NCBI RefSeq assembly: GCF_003591005.1
Contig: NZ_QYYD01000005.1
Span: 1-64,000, forward strand
Reading direction: 5' to 3'
Length of the DNA stretch: 64,000 nt
Source of the DNA: Rhodopseudomonas palustris
GTDB lineage: Bacteria; Pseudomonadota; Alphaproteobacteria; Rhizobiales; Xanthobacteraceae
Shown: piece after piece, positions 1 through 9,071 of the stretch
Numbering within the stretch: position 1 is the stretch's first letter
How the letters are laid out: each line of letters opens with the position of its first letter
Translations under genes and position numbers: made by a program
Notes under the pieces: model-generated
Databases searched by the model: none
What the model was told of the DNA's origin: nothing
The model's input: only the letters and a program-made list of their open reading frames with translations

Positions 1-72
1 GTATACATGACCGCACCCCGATTCATTTGCCGAAACACCAAAATGCTCTTGCCGAGAGGGGGCCGTCCATAC

Positions 73-417
73 ATGACGGTGGGTGGGGCAAGCGGGCGGA
101 AGCGTTCGTGCTTTTGGCGGCAGAGACGACAGCGGAGTCGAACTGAGCGCGCCCTCTCCGCGAGTCATTCCGCGGCGTGGGCGTAGCCCGCGAACCCGGA
201 ATCTCGAGTTGCGGGGCACTGCTGAAGGTTTCCACAATTGCGAGATTCCGGGTTCGCACGGCTTCGCCGCGCGCCCCGGAATGACGGTGGGTGGGGCAAG
301 CGGACGGAAGCGTTCGTGCTTTTGGCGGCAGAGACGACAGCGGAGTCGAACTGAGCGCTCGCCCTCTCCACGAGTCATTCGGGGCGTGGGCGTAGCCCGC
401 GAACCCGGAATCTCGAG
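73..417. repeat. Tandem ~137-bp direct repeat with inverted arms (non-coding)
   Basis: The stretch 73-208 is repeated almost base for base at 281-417; both copies begin ATGACGGTGGGTGGGGCAAG and end CCGGAATCTCGAG. Between them, 190-206 (GCGAACCCGGAATCTCG) is matched by its exact reverse complement at 241-257, and the same 17-mer recurs at 399-415. No convincing coding sequence occupies 1-435; the short reading frames there simply follow the repeat. It looks like an intergenic repeat family of this bacterial group that has duplicated locally. It lies just downstream of the radical SAM gene and could also end its transcript. Confidence 0.8.
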
Positions 418-435
418 ACGCGCGGAGCGTGCGCC

Positions 436-2253
436 CTACGCCACCGACTTCACGTGTGTCAGCTTTTCCACCTTGCGGATATGTTCGACGGCGTCGTGGG
501 CGGCCTGGCTGTGGGTGAATAACTGGAGCTCTTCGACATCGTGTTCATCGACCGCCGTGATCGCGGTGTCGATGTAGCTGGCGCGATCGGGATCGCTGAG
601 GATCTTGCGGCGTAGGCCATCGATCCACAGCCAGTGCCGCAAATTCTGGCCGAGCTTGAAGGCGGTGCCGAACACCAGCTTCGGATAGAACAGCCACGGC
701 GATTCCACCGGCAACGTCGACCGGCGATCGCGCCGATACTTCAGCCGCAGGATGCCGCCCTGCAGCGGATGCACGCGCTCGATCTTCACCATCGACGAGA
801 ACAGGAAGATCATCGACGCCAGCCGCGACACGCCGCCGCCGGTCGCCGCCGCGCGGCGCAGCAGCCGTTCGATGTGGTCGGCCGAGTAGTACAGATCCCA
901 CGCCTTGAAATACGTGCCTTGCCACTCGTCCCGGCTCATCCGCGGATGCTCCGTTACGGCGTGCTCGATGTCGAAGCGGTTGAGATCGGCATCCATCGGC
1001 GCGCCCTCATTGAACAGCCGCTGGTGATCCTCCGAGCCCGGCAGCGGCGTCAGGCAGAAGAATTCGAGGATGTCGAGCGGCAATTCCTTCTGGATGATCG
1101 CGATGTCCTCGGCGATGCTCTCCGGCGTGTCGTGCGGGAAGCCGAGAATGTAGCCGGCGTAGGTGATCACCCCGGCCTGCTTCCACGCCAGCAGCATCTG
1201 GCGATATTCGGTGATCTTGTTCTGCCGCTTTTTCGCCGATGCCAGGTTTTCGGGGTTAATACTTTCCAGTCCGAGAAACGTCCGCACCACCCCGGCCGCA
1301 CGGGCCTTCTCGATGAAGCCGTCGATCTTGTGACACAGCGTGTCGACCTGGATCACCAGCTTGATATCCTTCTGCCCGGTCGCGGCGAATTCCTGGCGCA
1401 GCGCCGCCAGCCGGTCAAGGATCAACTCCCAATCCTTGTTGCGGGCGAAGTTGTCGTCCGTCATGAAGAACCAGTTGACGCCCTGCGCCATGTTGGCGCG
1501 CACCAGCCGCTCGATATCGTCCGCGCTGCGCCCGCGTGACTTGCGGCCCTGCACGTTGATGATGGTGCAGAACGAACACTGATACGGACAGCCGCGCCCG
1601 GCGTCGAACGAGGTCTGCAGGCTGAACGTGCCCTTGAGATATTGGCGCGGCAGCAGCGGCGTCGGCGCGCCCTCAAGCGCCGGCAGGTCAGGCAGGTAGT
1701 CGTACATCGGCTTCAGCATGCCGGCCGCAGCATCGCGCAGCAGGTTGTCGCAGCGGCCTTCCAGCTCGCCAGCGTACAGGGTGACGCCGAGATCGAGCGC
1801 CTCCTGCAAGTCTTTCTGGATGCCCGGCAGCATCGCAACGCAGCCGGACACATGAAAGCCGCCGATCGCCACCGGCACCCCGGCCGCCCGGAGCGGCCGC
1901 GCGATATCCAGCGCCCGTGGAAACTGGTTCGACTGAACGCCGACCAGGAACACCAGTCCGAAGAAGTCATGCGCGCGGAAGCGTTCGATGATCCTGGATG
2001 GGCGGGTGCGGGTGTTGATTTCATCAGCAGCGGTGATGTCGATATCGACCGCGTCGCCGAGCGCTTTGCGCTGCCGCGAGTCCTCGACCAGACTGTACAC
2101 CACCGCCAATGAGTTCGACGGGATGAACGAACGTACCCATTGGATGACGTAACCCTCGTCGTCGTAGTGCGACGGCTTGATCAGCGCGACCTGAAATCGC
2201 TTGGCGGCGCGTGGCCCGGCATCCGGCCTGCGCGCTTGTAGCTCCCCGCTCAT
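436..2253 (-). CDS. B12-binding-domain radical SAM protein
   Basis: A 605-residue radical SAM enzyme. The [4Fe-4S] site C222-x3-C226-x2-C229 lies in RGCPYQCSFC, and a GFP motif of the radical SAM barrel follows in ILGFPHDTPES. Residues 20-190 resemble the cobalamin-binding-like N-terminal domain of this superfamily (FLVGVQSNQFPRAL, then VAIGGFHVSG). The C-terminal ~130 residues are an arginine-rich extension I do not recognise. I chose ATG 2253 because GAGGGG sits 7 bases upstream; an in-frame ATG at 2271 is the alternative. It stands alone, with 239 bp without a gene before it. The reaction cannot be told from sequence; a methyltransferase or ring-forming role is typical of the family but unproven here. 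Confidence 0.85.
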   Translation of the reverse strand: MSGELQARRPDAGPRAAKRFQVALIKPSHYDDEGYVIQWVRSFIPSNSLAVVYSLVEDSRQRKALGDAVDIDITAADEINTRTRPSRIIERFRAHDFFGLVFLVGVQSNQFPRALDIARPLRAAGVPVAIGGFHVSGCVAMLPGIQKDLQEALDLGVTLYAGELEGRCDNLLRDAAAGMLKPMYDYLPDLPALEGAPTPLLPRQYLKGTFSLQTSFDAGRGCPYQCSFCTIINVQGRKSRGRSADDIERLVRANMAQGVNWFFMTDDNFARNKDWELILDRLAALRQEFAATGQKDIKLVIQVDTLCHKIDGFIEKARAAGVVRTFLGLESINPENLASAKKRQNKITEYRQMLLAWKQAGVITYAGYILGFPHDTPESIAEDIAIIQKELPLDILEFFCLTPLPGSEDHQRLFNEGAPMDADLNRFDIEHAVTEHPRMSRDEWQGTYFKAWDLYYSADHIERLLRRAAATGGGVSRLASMIFLFSSMVKIERVHPLQGGILRLKYRRDRRSTLPVESPWLFYPKLVFGTAFKLGQNLRHWLWIDGLRRKILSDPDRASYIDTAITAVDEHDVEELQLFTHSQAAHDAVEHIRKVEKLTHVKSVA

Positions 2254-2492
2254 GGCACTTCCCCTCGCCATCCATCACCGCGACCGGACGTCCAGCCGAT
2301 CACCGACAGGTTGGCGCGGCAGGGCCGCTGGTATCAAGCTAACTTGAGGACAAACCCGCAACTATTCGCTGCGACTTCGTCGCAAACGGTCATTCGAGCT
2401 ACACCGCGTGCGCGAACGGGATATCGCTGTACAATTCGACACAATTCGACGGCCCGACCGCTACTAACTAGGTACCACTAGGCACCGAAGCA

Positions 2493-3095
2493 TCAGGCGG
2501 CCGGTTTCCGTGCCGAGACATGGAGGAAGCTGGCCAGCTCCTGATCGAAGCCCTTGCCTTCACTGCGCTCGACCGTCAGCGCAGTCCAAGGGCCCGCTTC
2601 GGCATAGCGAGCGCGGAGCCAGTCTTCGGACGGGTAGTTGTAGTAGCGCGCGAGCTTGTCGCGGCCTTCGGCCTCGCCGGATTTGAAGCTGGCATAGAAC
2701 AGCCCACCCGGCTTCAGCGCGCGATGAATTCGCCCGAGCACGCCGCCGAGTTCGTCGCGCGGCACGTGCAACAGGCAGGCATAGGCCCAGACGCCGTCAT
2801 AGGCCGCATCCGCATCGAGCTGATGAAACAGCAACGTGCGCGCCGGCCGCCCGAGCCGCCGCGACGCTTCGGCTGCCATTTCGGGCGAGCCATCGGTCGC
2901 GTCGACGTCGAAGCCGGCCGCCAGCATCGCCTCGGCGTGATGGCCGGCACCGCAGCCGAGCTCGAGAATTCGGCCGCCCGCGGGCATCTCGCCAAGAAAG
3001 CGCGCCAGGGTGCCGCCGGCCGGCTTGCGCTCGGCATAGGCAGCGGCGTTGCCGCGGTAGAACCGCAGCGTGGCATCATCGAAAGCGTCGGTCAT
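2493..3095 (-). CDS. Class I SAM-dependent methyltransferase
   Basis: A 200-residue Rossmann-type methyltransferase. Motif I is at residues 43-51 (ILELGCGAG), preceded by a short helix that begins FYRGNAAAYAE, as in many small UbiE/Tam-like enzymes. The conserved LHVPRDEL and ALKPGGLFYASFK segments correspond to motifs post-II and III. The substrate is unknown. It is the last gene of a three-gene minus-strand operon, beginning 8 bp after argC ends, so it is almost certainly co-transcribed with argC and the paiB-like gene. Confidence 0.85.
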   Translation of the reverse strand: MTDAFDDATLRFYRGNAAAYAERKPAGGTLARFLGEMPAGGRILELGCGAGHHAEAMLAAGFDVDATDGSPEMAAEASRRLGRPARTLLFHQLDADAAYDGVWAYACLLHVPRDELGGVLGRIHRALKPGGLFYASFKSGEAEGRDKLARYYNYPSEDWLRARYAEAGPWTALTVERSEGKGFDQELASFLHVSARKPAA

Positions 3096-3103
3096 GCGCC
3101 CGC

Positions 3104-4090
3104 TTAGTCGATGCGGCCGCCGTCCGGCAACCCCAACATCAGGCGCAGGTTCTGCACCGCCGCTCCCGACGCCCCCTTGCCGAGATTGTCGAGCCGCGCC
3201 ACCAGCACGGCCTGATGCTGCGCGTCGCTGCCGAACACGTAGAGCTCGAGGTTGTTGGTTTCGTTCAGCGCCTCCGGCTCGATCCGGCCACCGGCGTTGG
3301 CGGCGCTGTCGAGCGGCGCCACCAACACATAGGCGCTGCCGGCGTAGCGCTTGGTGAGCGCCGCATGCAGATCGGCGACCGACGGCTTGCCCGGCAGCGT
3401 ATCGAGATGCAGCGGCACCGACACCAGCATGCCCTGGCGGAAATTGCCGACCGAGGGAATGAAGATCGGCCGCCGCGTCAGGTTCGCGTACTTCTGCGTC
3501 TCCGCCAGATGCTTGTGCGCAAGGCCGAGGCCATACAATTCGAACGCCGGCGCGGTGCCGGCTTCATAAGCCGCGATCATCGACTTGCCGCCGCCCGAAT
3601 AGCCGCTGACGGCGTTGATCGAGATCGGGTAGTCGGTCAGGATCAGGCCGGCATCGACCAGCGGCCGCAGCAGCGCGATCGACCCGGTCGGATAGCAGCC
3701 CGGGTTGGAGACCTTTCGCGCGTTTCGGATGTTGTCGGCCTGGTCCGGCGCCAGCTCGGCGAAGCCATAGACCCAGTCTGGCGCGACGCGGAACGCCGTC
3801 GAGGCGTCGAGAACCTTCGGCGCGTCGCCGCCCATGCCGTCGATCACCGCGACGGTCTCCTTCGCGGCGTCGTCCGGCAGGCACAGGATGACGAGGTCGA
3901 CCTCAGCCATCAGCGCGCGCTTGGCGGCCGGATCCTTGCGCTTGTCCTCGGCGATATCCTTCACGACCACTTGGCCGTCACGGGCCAGCCGCTCGCGGAT
4001 ACCCAGTCCAGTGGTGCCGGCGGCGCCGTCGATGAACACGGCCGGTTTGCTGGCGGCGGCTTTGGTGGTCGTGGTGTCCGTCAGGGTCAT
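3104..4090 (-). CDS. argC: N-acetyl-gamma-glutamyl-phosphate reductase (short, type 2)
   Basis: ArgC reduces N-acetylglutamyl phosphate to the semialdehyde with NADPH, the third step of arginine biosynthesis, in the cytosol. The 328-residue protein has the nucleotide-binding GAAGTTG at residues 22-28 and the catalytic cysteine Cys132 in SNPGCYPTG. Its length matches the shorter AgpR class rather than the ~345-residue class. The frame stays open upstream to 4360, but that part overlaps the paiB-like gene and has arginine-rich nonsense composition, so ATG 4090 is the start. The upstream paiB-like gene ends 11 bp before it and the methyltransferase starts 8 bp after it, so the three form an operon. 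Confidence 0.95.
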   Translation of the reverse strand: MTLTDTTTTKAAASKPAVFIDGAAGTTGLGIRERLARDGQVVVKDIAEDKRKDPAAKRALMAEVDLVILCLPDDAAKETVAVIDGMGGDAPKVLDASTAFRVAPDWVYGFAELAPDQADNIRNARKVSNPGCYPTGSIALLRPLVDAGLILTDYPISINAVSGYSGGGKSMIAAYEAGTAPAFELYGLGLAHKHLAETQKYANLTRRPIFIPSVGNFRQGMLVSVPLHLDTLPGKPSVADLHAALTKRYAGSAYVLVAPLDSAANAGGRIEPEALNETNNLELYVFGSDAQHQAVLVARLDNLGKGASGAAVQNLRLMLGLPDGGRID

Positions 4091-4101
4091 CTTCGGTTCC
4101 T

Positions 4102-4770
4102 TCACAAGGCCAGCTCGGCGACCTTCGCCGCGGAGTTGTAATCGAGTTGCGGCCGCAGCGCGATCATCTGCGCGGCGATCGCCTGCGAAGCGGGATCCGG
4201 CTGCGCCGCCAGTGCATTTGCGACGGCCATGTGATCGGCGTCGGATTTGTGCTGGTTCAGCTTGAAGCTGCCCTCGACGCCATCCACCCGCATCATCACG
4301 CCCACGATCGCCTTCTTCATCGCGCTCAGTCGTCCGGCCGTCATTTTCGACGCGCGCCATGGCGGCTTCGGCGCCAGCGAGCTTTCGAAGACCGCGCTGA
4401 CCTCGTCAAGATGCGCATCGCGTTCCGCTTCCGACATCACCGCCGCCGGGCCGGTCAGATGCACGCTCTGATACAGCCAGGTCGGCACCTGATCGGGCGA
4501 GGCGTACCAGTCCGCCGATACATAGGCGCCCGGCCCGCTCACCGCCATCAGCCATGGCGTGCGGCTGTCAGCCAGCGCGGCGAGCGGATTGCCGCGCGCG
4601 ACGTGGAACGACAGCAGCGGCGTGCCGTCGCTGGAATAGTCGATCGCGAACGGCAGCGGCGACGCCACCGGCTTGCGGCCGTCATGAGCGCAGACAAGAC
4701 CGAAACCGCGCGCCGCCGCGAAGGCAAGGCAGGCGGATCGATCGGGCTTGAAGGCGGGCGGCACGTACAT
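4102..4770 (-). CDS. PaiB-type FMN-binding protein / putative negative regulator
   Basis: A 222-residue protein of the PaiB family (split-barrel flavin fold). It starts MYVPPAFKP, the usual family start, and contains [11 protein letters not shown] (residues 54-64), the [12 protein letters not shown] segment (79-90), the [10 protein letters not shown] segment (95-104) and FKLNQHKS near residue 170, all typical of the family. In Bacillus, PaiB is linked to repression of sporulation and protease genes; whether homologues regulate or are flavin enzymes is unclear. CAGGAG lies 7 bases before the ATG. It is the first gene of the operon with argC and the methyltransferase. The 289 bp upstream (4771-5059) hold no gene that I can support. 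Confidence 0.85.
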   Translation of the reverse strand: MYVPPAFKPDRSACLAFAAARGFGLVCAHDGRKPVASPLPFAIDYSSDGTPLLSFHVARGNPLAALADSRTPWLMAVSGPGAYVSADWYASPDQVPTWLYQSVHLTGPAAVMSEAERDAHLDEVSAVFESSLAPKPPWRASKMTAGRLSAMKKAIVGVMMRVDGVEGSFKLNQHKSDADHMAVANALAAQPDPASQAIAAQMIALRPQLDYNSAAKVAELAL

Positions 4771-5059
4771 GGCTTGGCTCCTGGTTGAAGGCGGAGCCGC
4801 CGGGATCAGTTCGCGCTTGGATGGGGAAGATCAACCTGCCGCGGACCGAAACCGGCGGCAGGGGCAACGCTGTCAGACGCGAACAGCCGCTCCTACCGCG
4901 AGAATGCGGCGGCGCGTGGCTTTGACGATGGTCGCGGCGTTGATCATGGAACGGTTGATAGATTGAGAACCAAGCAGCGTCAAGCATGACGCCGGATGCA
5001 CGGCTATGCGAAAAGCGCGGCCACCCAACGGCCGGCGGCGCTCCTGGTCGCCCCCCGTC

Positions 5060-7378
5060 TCAGCGCCACTGCTTCTCCTCGGCCGACCATGCCCAGCCGG
5101 GTAGCTTGCCGGGCTTGCTGAATGCCGTGACCACATTGCCGAGCAGGCGCGAGACGTTGTTGTCGAAATTTCGATACGGCAGCGACTGGCTGAACGCGAT
5201 CGACCCGGTGGAGAACACCGCGCCGTCGTTCGGCGCCGTGAAGTACACCATGTCGGCGCGCACGCGATAATCGTGCGATCCGGACAGGCCGGGATAAGGA
5301 TAGAGCACCTCCTCCACCACGGTCTGATAATTGTCGCTGTGCCCGCCCGACGACGCAACGATCAGCGAGTGCGGCGGCGTGCCGAGCGTCAGATCGTAGC
5401 GATCGATCTCGATACCGCCCGCAGCCCCCTGAGCCAGGCCGAAATCGCCGATGATCTCGCCCTCGATCCCGTCCATGATCCACGACGCACGGCGATGCCA
5501 GCTATCCGGCATCCGGCGGAACGGACGCGCCGAGTCGAACCCTTCCGAGATGAAGCCGACGCCGAACACTTTTTGCGGGGGGCGGCCGAGGTCTTTCCAA
5601 AGCCCGCTCTTCTGGCCCGTTGTCGCCATGTAATACTCGCCCGGCCGCGCCTGCCACGCCCGCATCCCGGAGTTCAACTTGCGCACCTCCATGCACCACG
5701 GATCTTCACTGTGGTAGCCGACATTCCAGTAAAAGCCGTTGCCGCCGAGATAGATGAAGCGACCTCCCGCCGCGATGTAATCCTCGGTCGCGTCCAGCAT
5801 CTTCTCCGAAGTGTATTCCGGATGGGTGCCGCTCAGCACCACGCTATAGGGCTTCAGCGCGTCGACGCCGTCGCGGTGCAGATCCTCATCGGTGGTGATC
5901 TCGTAATCGTAGCCCATGTGGTCGAGCCAGGCGATGATCGACAGATCGGCGGGGAACTGCCACGTCACGCCCATTGATGACATGCGGGCCTTGGGACGCA
6001 TGTTCAGGATCGGCCGCCGATAGGTGCTGTAGCAGACCCCTGCCCCGTCGGCGTGATGATCGTATAGCGACAAGCCGAATTCCGCGGTCTGATAGAGCTC
6101 AATATCGACCTCCGACAGAATTGGCGACTGACCGGCGAGCGGCTGCATGATCTCGGCGTCGAAGCTGAGATGCTCGTTGGCATAGGCCAGATAGCTTCCG
6201 GTTGGCACCAGAAACAGGATCGGCGCTTTCGGCTTGAGCGGGCGGACGAAGAACACGATGTATTCCTCGCGCATTCCCTTTGCGTCGCCGGTCCGCAGAC
6301 GAAACGCGTAGGCGCCGCTCTTGACGTCGGGGACCTTGATCGACCTCGTCAGCTCCCATTTGCAGTCGATGATGGCGTCGTCGTGAAACTCGATGCCGCC
6401 ATATTGTTGCGGCGCGAGCCGGAAACAATCGTCTTTGCCCTGCCAATTGAAGCCTGTCTGAGCCCGAACGGGCCGGTTGTAACCGGCGGCATGCAGACCG
6501 TAAGGCCCTGCATCGATCACCTCGTCACCGATGCCGTGCTCGGTGTAGCCCTGCGTGGTGTCCCAGAACGCCAGCAATCCGTTCTGCGGCGGCATGCCGC
6601 TGTCGCGGTAGCTGTCCAGCTCGGCGCGCGTCAGCACGCGGTCGAACACGGAGGGACGATCCAGCTTGCCGTTCAGGCACTGGGTGACGAAGTCGCCGCG
6701 CAGCGTGTGATGATCGCGCGCGCCGGCCAGAAGGAATGGCAGTTCCGGCGGATTGGCCGGCCGGAAGCGCAGCGTCTCGCGGACGTGCGATCGGAAATCG
6801 ACATTGGCGACCTTGCTGAGCAGCGAATTGTACCTGGTGGCCACACCTTCCTGGTACAGCGTCGCAACGCCGGTCTTGGCATCGAACGTCGCCGCCACGA
6901 AGTACCAATTGTTCTTCAGAATCGGCACTTCGGCATCGAGATAATCGACCTCGCCGCCATCGCCGAAGCCGAACTCAAGGAAGCCGTCCGGATTGAGCCA
7001 TAACCCATAGCCCCGGTTGCCGAACGCATCCCACCGGCCGAGCAGACATTGCCGGCGGCCGCCGCCCGGGCTGTTGGCATGGATGAACGTGCACAGGCTG
7101 AAGCTGCCGTTCAAAGCCAGACGCCGCTCGGGGTCTGCCACGGTCAGGAACGAGCCGACCTGGGTGAACTGCTTGCGGACTTTCCATACCCCATTGGCGT
7201 CGGAGGCGATCTCCTCCTCCTTGTAGCCCGGACCGGCGGGATGCGCGTCGCCATGGATCAGGCGGACCAGTTGTGCATCGACGACATCGGTGCCGTCGGC
7301 ATGTACGTAGAACGAGATGTCGTCGCCGGGCTTGACCGAAATCTTGTCCGCGTATCCGAATATCTTCTTCTCGGCCAT
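5060..7378 (-). CDS. N,N-dimethylformamidase-like large subunit (amidohydrolase)
   Basis: A 772-residue protein closely resembling the large subunit of N,N-dimethylformamidase (DMFase, ~762 residues), which hydrolyses DMF to dimethylamine and formate. Residues ~85-250 form a LamG/concanavalin-like domain (CTFIHANSPGGGRRQ, then VAATFDAKTGVATLYQ); residues ~380-750 form the catalytic half. The mononuclear iron ligands I recall from the Paracoccus enzyme (Tyr399, Tyr440, Glu521) have counterparts here: Tyr399 in GSYLAYAN, Tyr439 in GLSLYDHH and Glu521 in GTHPEYTSE. No signal peptide, so it acts in the cytosol. GGAGAAG precedes the ATG. It is the last gene of the amide transport operon, 37 bp after the permease fused to the small-subunit domain. 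The true substrate may be another small amide. Confidence 0.88.
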   Translation of the reverse strand: MAEKKIFGYADKISVKPGDDISFYVHADGTDVVDAQLVRLIHGDAHPAGPGYKEEEIASDANGVWKVRKQFTQVGSFLTVADPERRLALNGSFSLCTFIHANSPGGGRRQCLLGRWDAFGNRGYGLWLNPDGFLEFGFGDGGEVDYLDAEVPILKNNWYFVAATFDAKTGVATLYQEGVATRYNSLLSKVANVDFRSHVRETLRFRPANPPELPFLLAGARDHHTLRGDFVTQCLNGKLDRPSVFDRVLTRAELDSYRDSGMPPQNGLLAFWDTTQGYTEHGIGDEVIDAGPYGLHAAGYNRPVRAQTGFNWQGKDDCFRLAPQQYGGIEFHDDAIIDCKWELTRSIKVPDVKSGAYAFRLRTGDAKGMREEYIVFFVRPLKPKAPILFLVPTGSYLAYANEHLSFDAEIMQPLAGQSPILSEVDIELYQTAEFGLSLYDHHADGAGVCYSTYRRPILNMRPKARMSSMGVTWQFPADLSIIAWLDHMGYDYEITTDEDLHRDGVDALKPYSVVLSGTHPEYTSEKMLDATEDYIAAGGRFIYLGGNGFYWNVGYHSEDPWCMEVRKLNSGMRAWQARPGEYYMATTGQKSGLWKDLGRPPQKVFGVGFISEGFDSARPFRRMPDSWHRRASWIMDGIEGEIIGDFGLAQGAAGGIEIDRYDLTLGTPPHSLIVASSGGHSDNYQTVVEEVLYPYPGLSGSHDYRVRADMVYFTAPNDGAVFSTGSIAFSQSLPYRNFDNNVSRLLGNVVTAFSKPGKLPGWAWSAEEKQWR

Positions 7379-7415
7379 GGTGGTGAGCTTCTCCGGCGAC
7401 TGAACTGACGGGTCT

Positions 7416-9071
7416 TCAGGTTTCGAGCAGGTCTTGCACGCGGCGCAGGAACAGCGCGTGATAGGCTTCGTCGGGCGTCTCGTAGTTGCGGTCCTCGACC
7501 ATGCGCGGCGCCGTGCCGCGATGGCCGGACAACGCGACGATGCGATAGGCCTTGAATTCCTCCAGCACCATGATGGCGTATTTGTCGATCTGGCCCTGGC
7601 GGCGGAAATAGATCAGCAGGCGTTCGAGCGCTTCGCTGTGCTGGCCGAGCGGCTTGGACTTGTGCTCGGCGATCACCGCGTCCGACACCAGGCGCTTGAG
7701 GAAGTCGCGCTGCATCTTGTCGAAACGGCGGAAATAGACCTGATCCTTGTCTTCGACCTCGGTGGCTTCTTCGGGCAACATCTCGCCCCCTTTCTCGGCT
7801 CGGGTTGATCGCCGCTCGCTCTTCTTCTTGTCGCGCCAGGCACGGAACTGCGATTTGACGCCGAAGATGCCGCCACGCAGAAACAGCACCACGCCGAGCA
7901 TGATCGCGCCGATCAGTACGAAGCGCAGCGGCCCGAGATCGATCAGCACACGATCGATGAACACCACGATCAGCGTGCCGGCGACAGCGCCTTCGGCGCG
8001 CCCGATGCCGCCGATCACCAGCATCGCCAGCGACAGCAGCAGCGTGTCGAACGAGAACAGGTTCGGCGAGGCGCCGCCGAAATGGGTCGCGTAAAAGCCG
8101 CCGATGAAGCCGAGCGCCGCCGACGAGATCAGGAACACCATGATGCGGGCGCGGATGAAATCGACCCCGCAGGCCTGCGCGAAGCCCTCCTTCTTCTCCT
8201 GCGCCATCCGCAGCAGCCGGCCGAGCCGCTTGCCGTCGACGAAGCGATACAGGAACAGCCCGAGGATCATGACGAGCAGCGCGACGTAGTAGCCGACCAG
8301 CAAGCGGTTGGATTGCGACAGCCATGTCGGCAAATAGCTCGGCGCGCCATAGAGGCCGCCGGTCGCCGAGCCGAACTGGCGCGACTGCACCACATAGACT
8401 CGGCACAGTTCGACGACGCCGAGCGTCAGCAAGGCGTAGTAGAAGCCGTCGAGCCGCATCGCGGGCAGCGCGATCAGAAGCCCGAAGGCCAGACCGATCA
8501 GCGCACCCGCGAGCGGCAGCAGCCACCACGGCAGGCCGAGCATGATCGCCATATAGGTGGTGCCATAAGCGGCCGCGCCGACCACCGCATAGGTGGCGAG
8601 CGAGAAGATGCCGGCCGTGCCGACCACAAGCATCCAGCACAGGTTGATCGCCGCATAGATGGCGAACACCGAGGCCGCCGACATCACCGTATTGTAGGAG
8701 CTGACCGGCACGAACAGCGGCATGATGAAGAACGCCGCCAGCGCCAGCGTCCACCAGATCGGCCGCTTGTCGACGATGGTCTTCTCGCGGCGCATCGTCT
8801 TCGGATTGTACTCGCCGTGGATGTTCAGTACGCGCCGGCGTGTCGGCCAATAGCGCGTCCGGGTCCACAGCGCGCCGCCGTGGCCGGGCCATTTGTAGTA
8901 ATAGCGCAGCCGGCCGACCGGATACATCTTGGGCCGGAATCGCGTCGTCTCGTCCCACGTCACCTGATGCGACAGATGCGGGTTGGTCACCACCTCGCGC
9001 GCCGGGGTCTCGGGATGCTGGGAGTCGGTGGGATCGATCCACATCGGGGCGGTCGTGTCGGCCATCGTCAT
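7416..9071 (-). CDS. LivM-type ABC permease fused to a DMFase small-subunit-like domain
   Basis: A 551-residue fusion. Residues 1-105 are a charged, aromatic-rich N-terminal extension. Residues ~106-400 are a LivM-family branched-chain-type ABC permease with 8-10 membrane segments and the ATPase-contact region KRLGRLLRMAQEKKEGFAQACGVD. After a charged linker (410-445), residues ~446-551 resemble the DMFase small subunit: a central LLIYFRRQGQIDKYAI, then EEFKAYRIVAL and, near the end, TPDEAYHALFLRRVQDL. The small subunit is normally a separate ~132-residue protein. The tail should face the cytosol, beside the large subunit encoded next. ATG 9071 overlaps the permease gene upstream (ATGA); ATG 9065 is the alternative. 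The frame open to 9476 overlaps that gene and is not real. Confidence 0.9.
   Translation of the reverse strand: MTMADTTAPMWIDPTDSQHPETPAREVVTNPHLSHQVTWDETTRFRPKMYPVGRLRYYYKWPGHGGALWTRTRYWPTRRRVLNIHGEYNPKTMRREKTIVDKRPIWWTLALAAFFIMPLFVPVSSYNTVMSAASVFAIYAAINLCWMLVVGTAGIFSLATYAVVGAAAYGTTYMAIMLGLPWWLLPLAGALIGLAFGLLIALPAMRLDGFYYALLTLGVVELCRVYVVQSRQFGSATGGLYGAPSYLPTWLSQSNRLLVGYYVALLVMILGLFLYRFVDGKRLGRLLRMAQEKKEGFAQACGVDFIRARIMVFLISSAALGFIGGFYATHFGGASPNLFSFDTLLLSLAMLVIGGIGRAEGAVAGTLIVVFIDRVLIDLGPLRFVLIGAIMLGVVLFLRGGIFGVKSQFRAWRDKKKSERRSTRAEKGGEMLPEEATEVEDKDQVYFRRFDKMQRDFLKRLVSDAVIAEHKSKPLGQHSEALERLLIYFRRQGQIDKYAIMVLEEFKAYRIVALSGHRGTAPRMVEDRNYETPDEAYHALFLRRVQDLLET

Noticed and set aside
4986-5270. Small plus-strand gene in the gap before the DMFase-like gene
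   Set aside because: No ribosome site, overlaps the 3' end of the real minus-strand gene, and no recognisable protein pattern.
7258-9042. Alternative frame through the LivM-type gene, suggesting a frameshift
   Set aside because: The main frame is continuous through permease, linker and small-subunit domain, with motifs on both sides of the joint; the other frame is a shadow.
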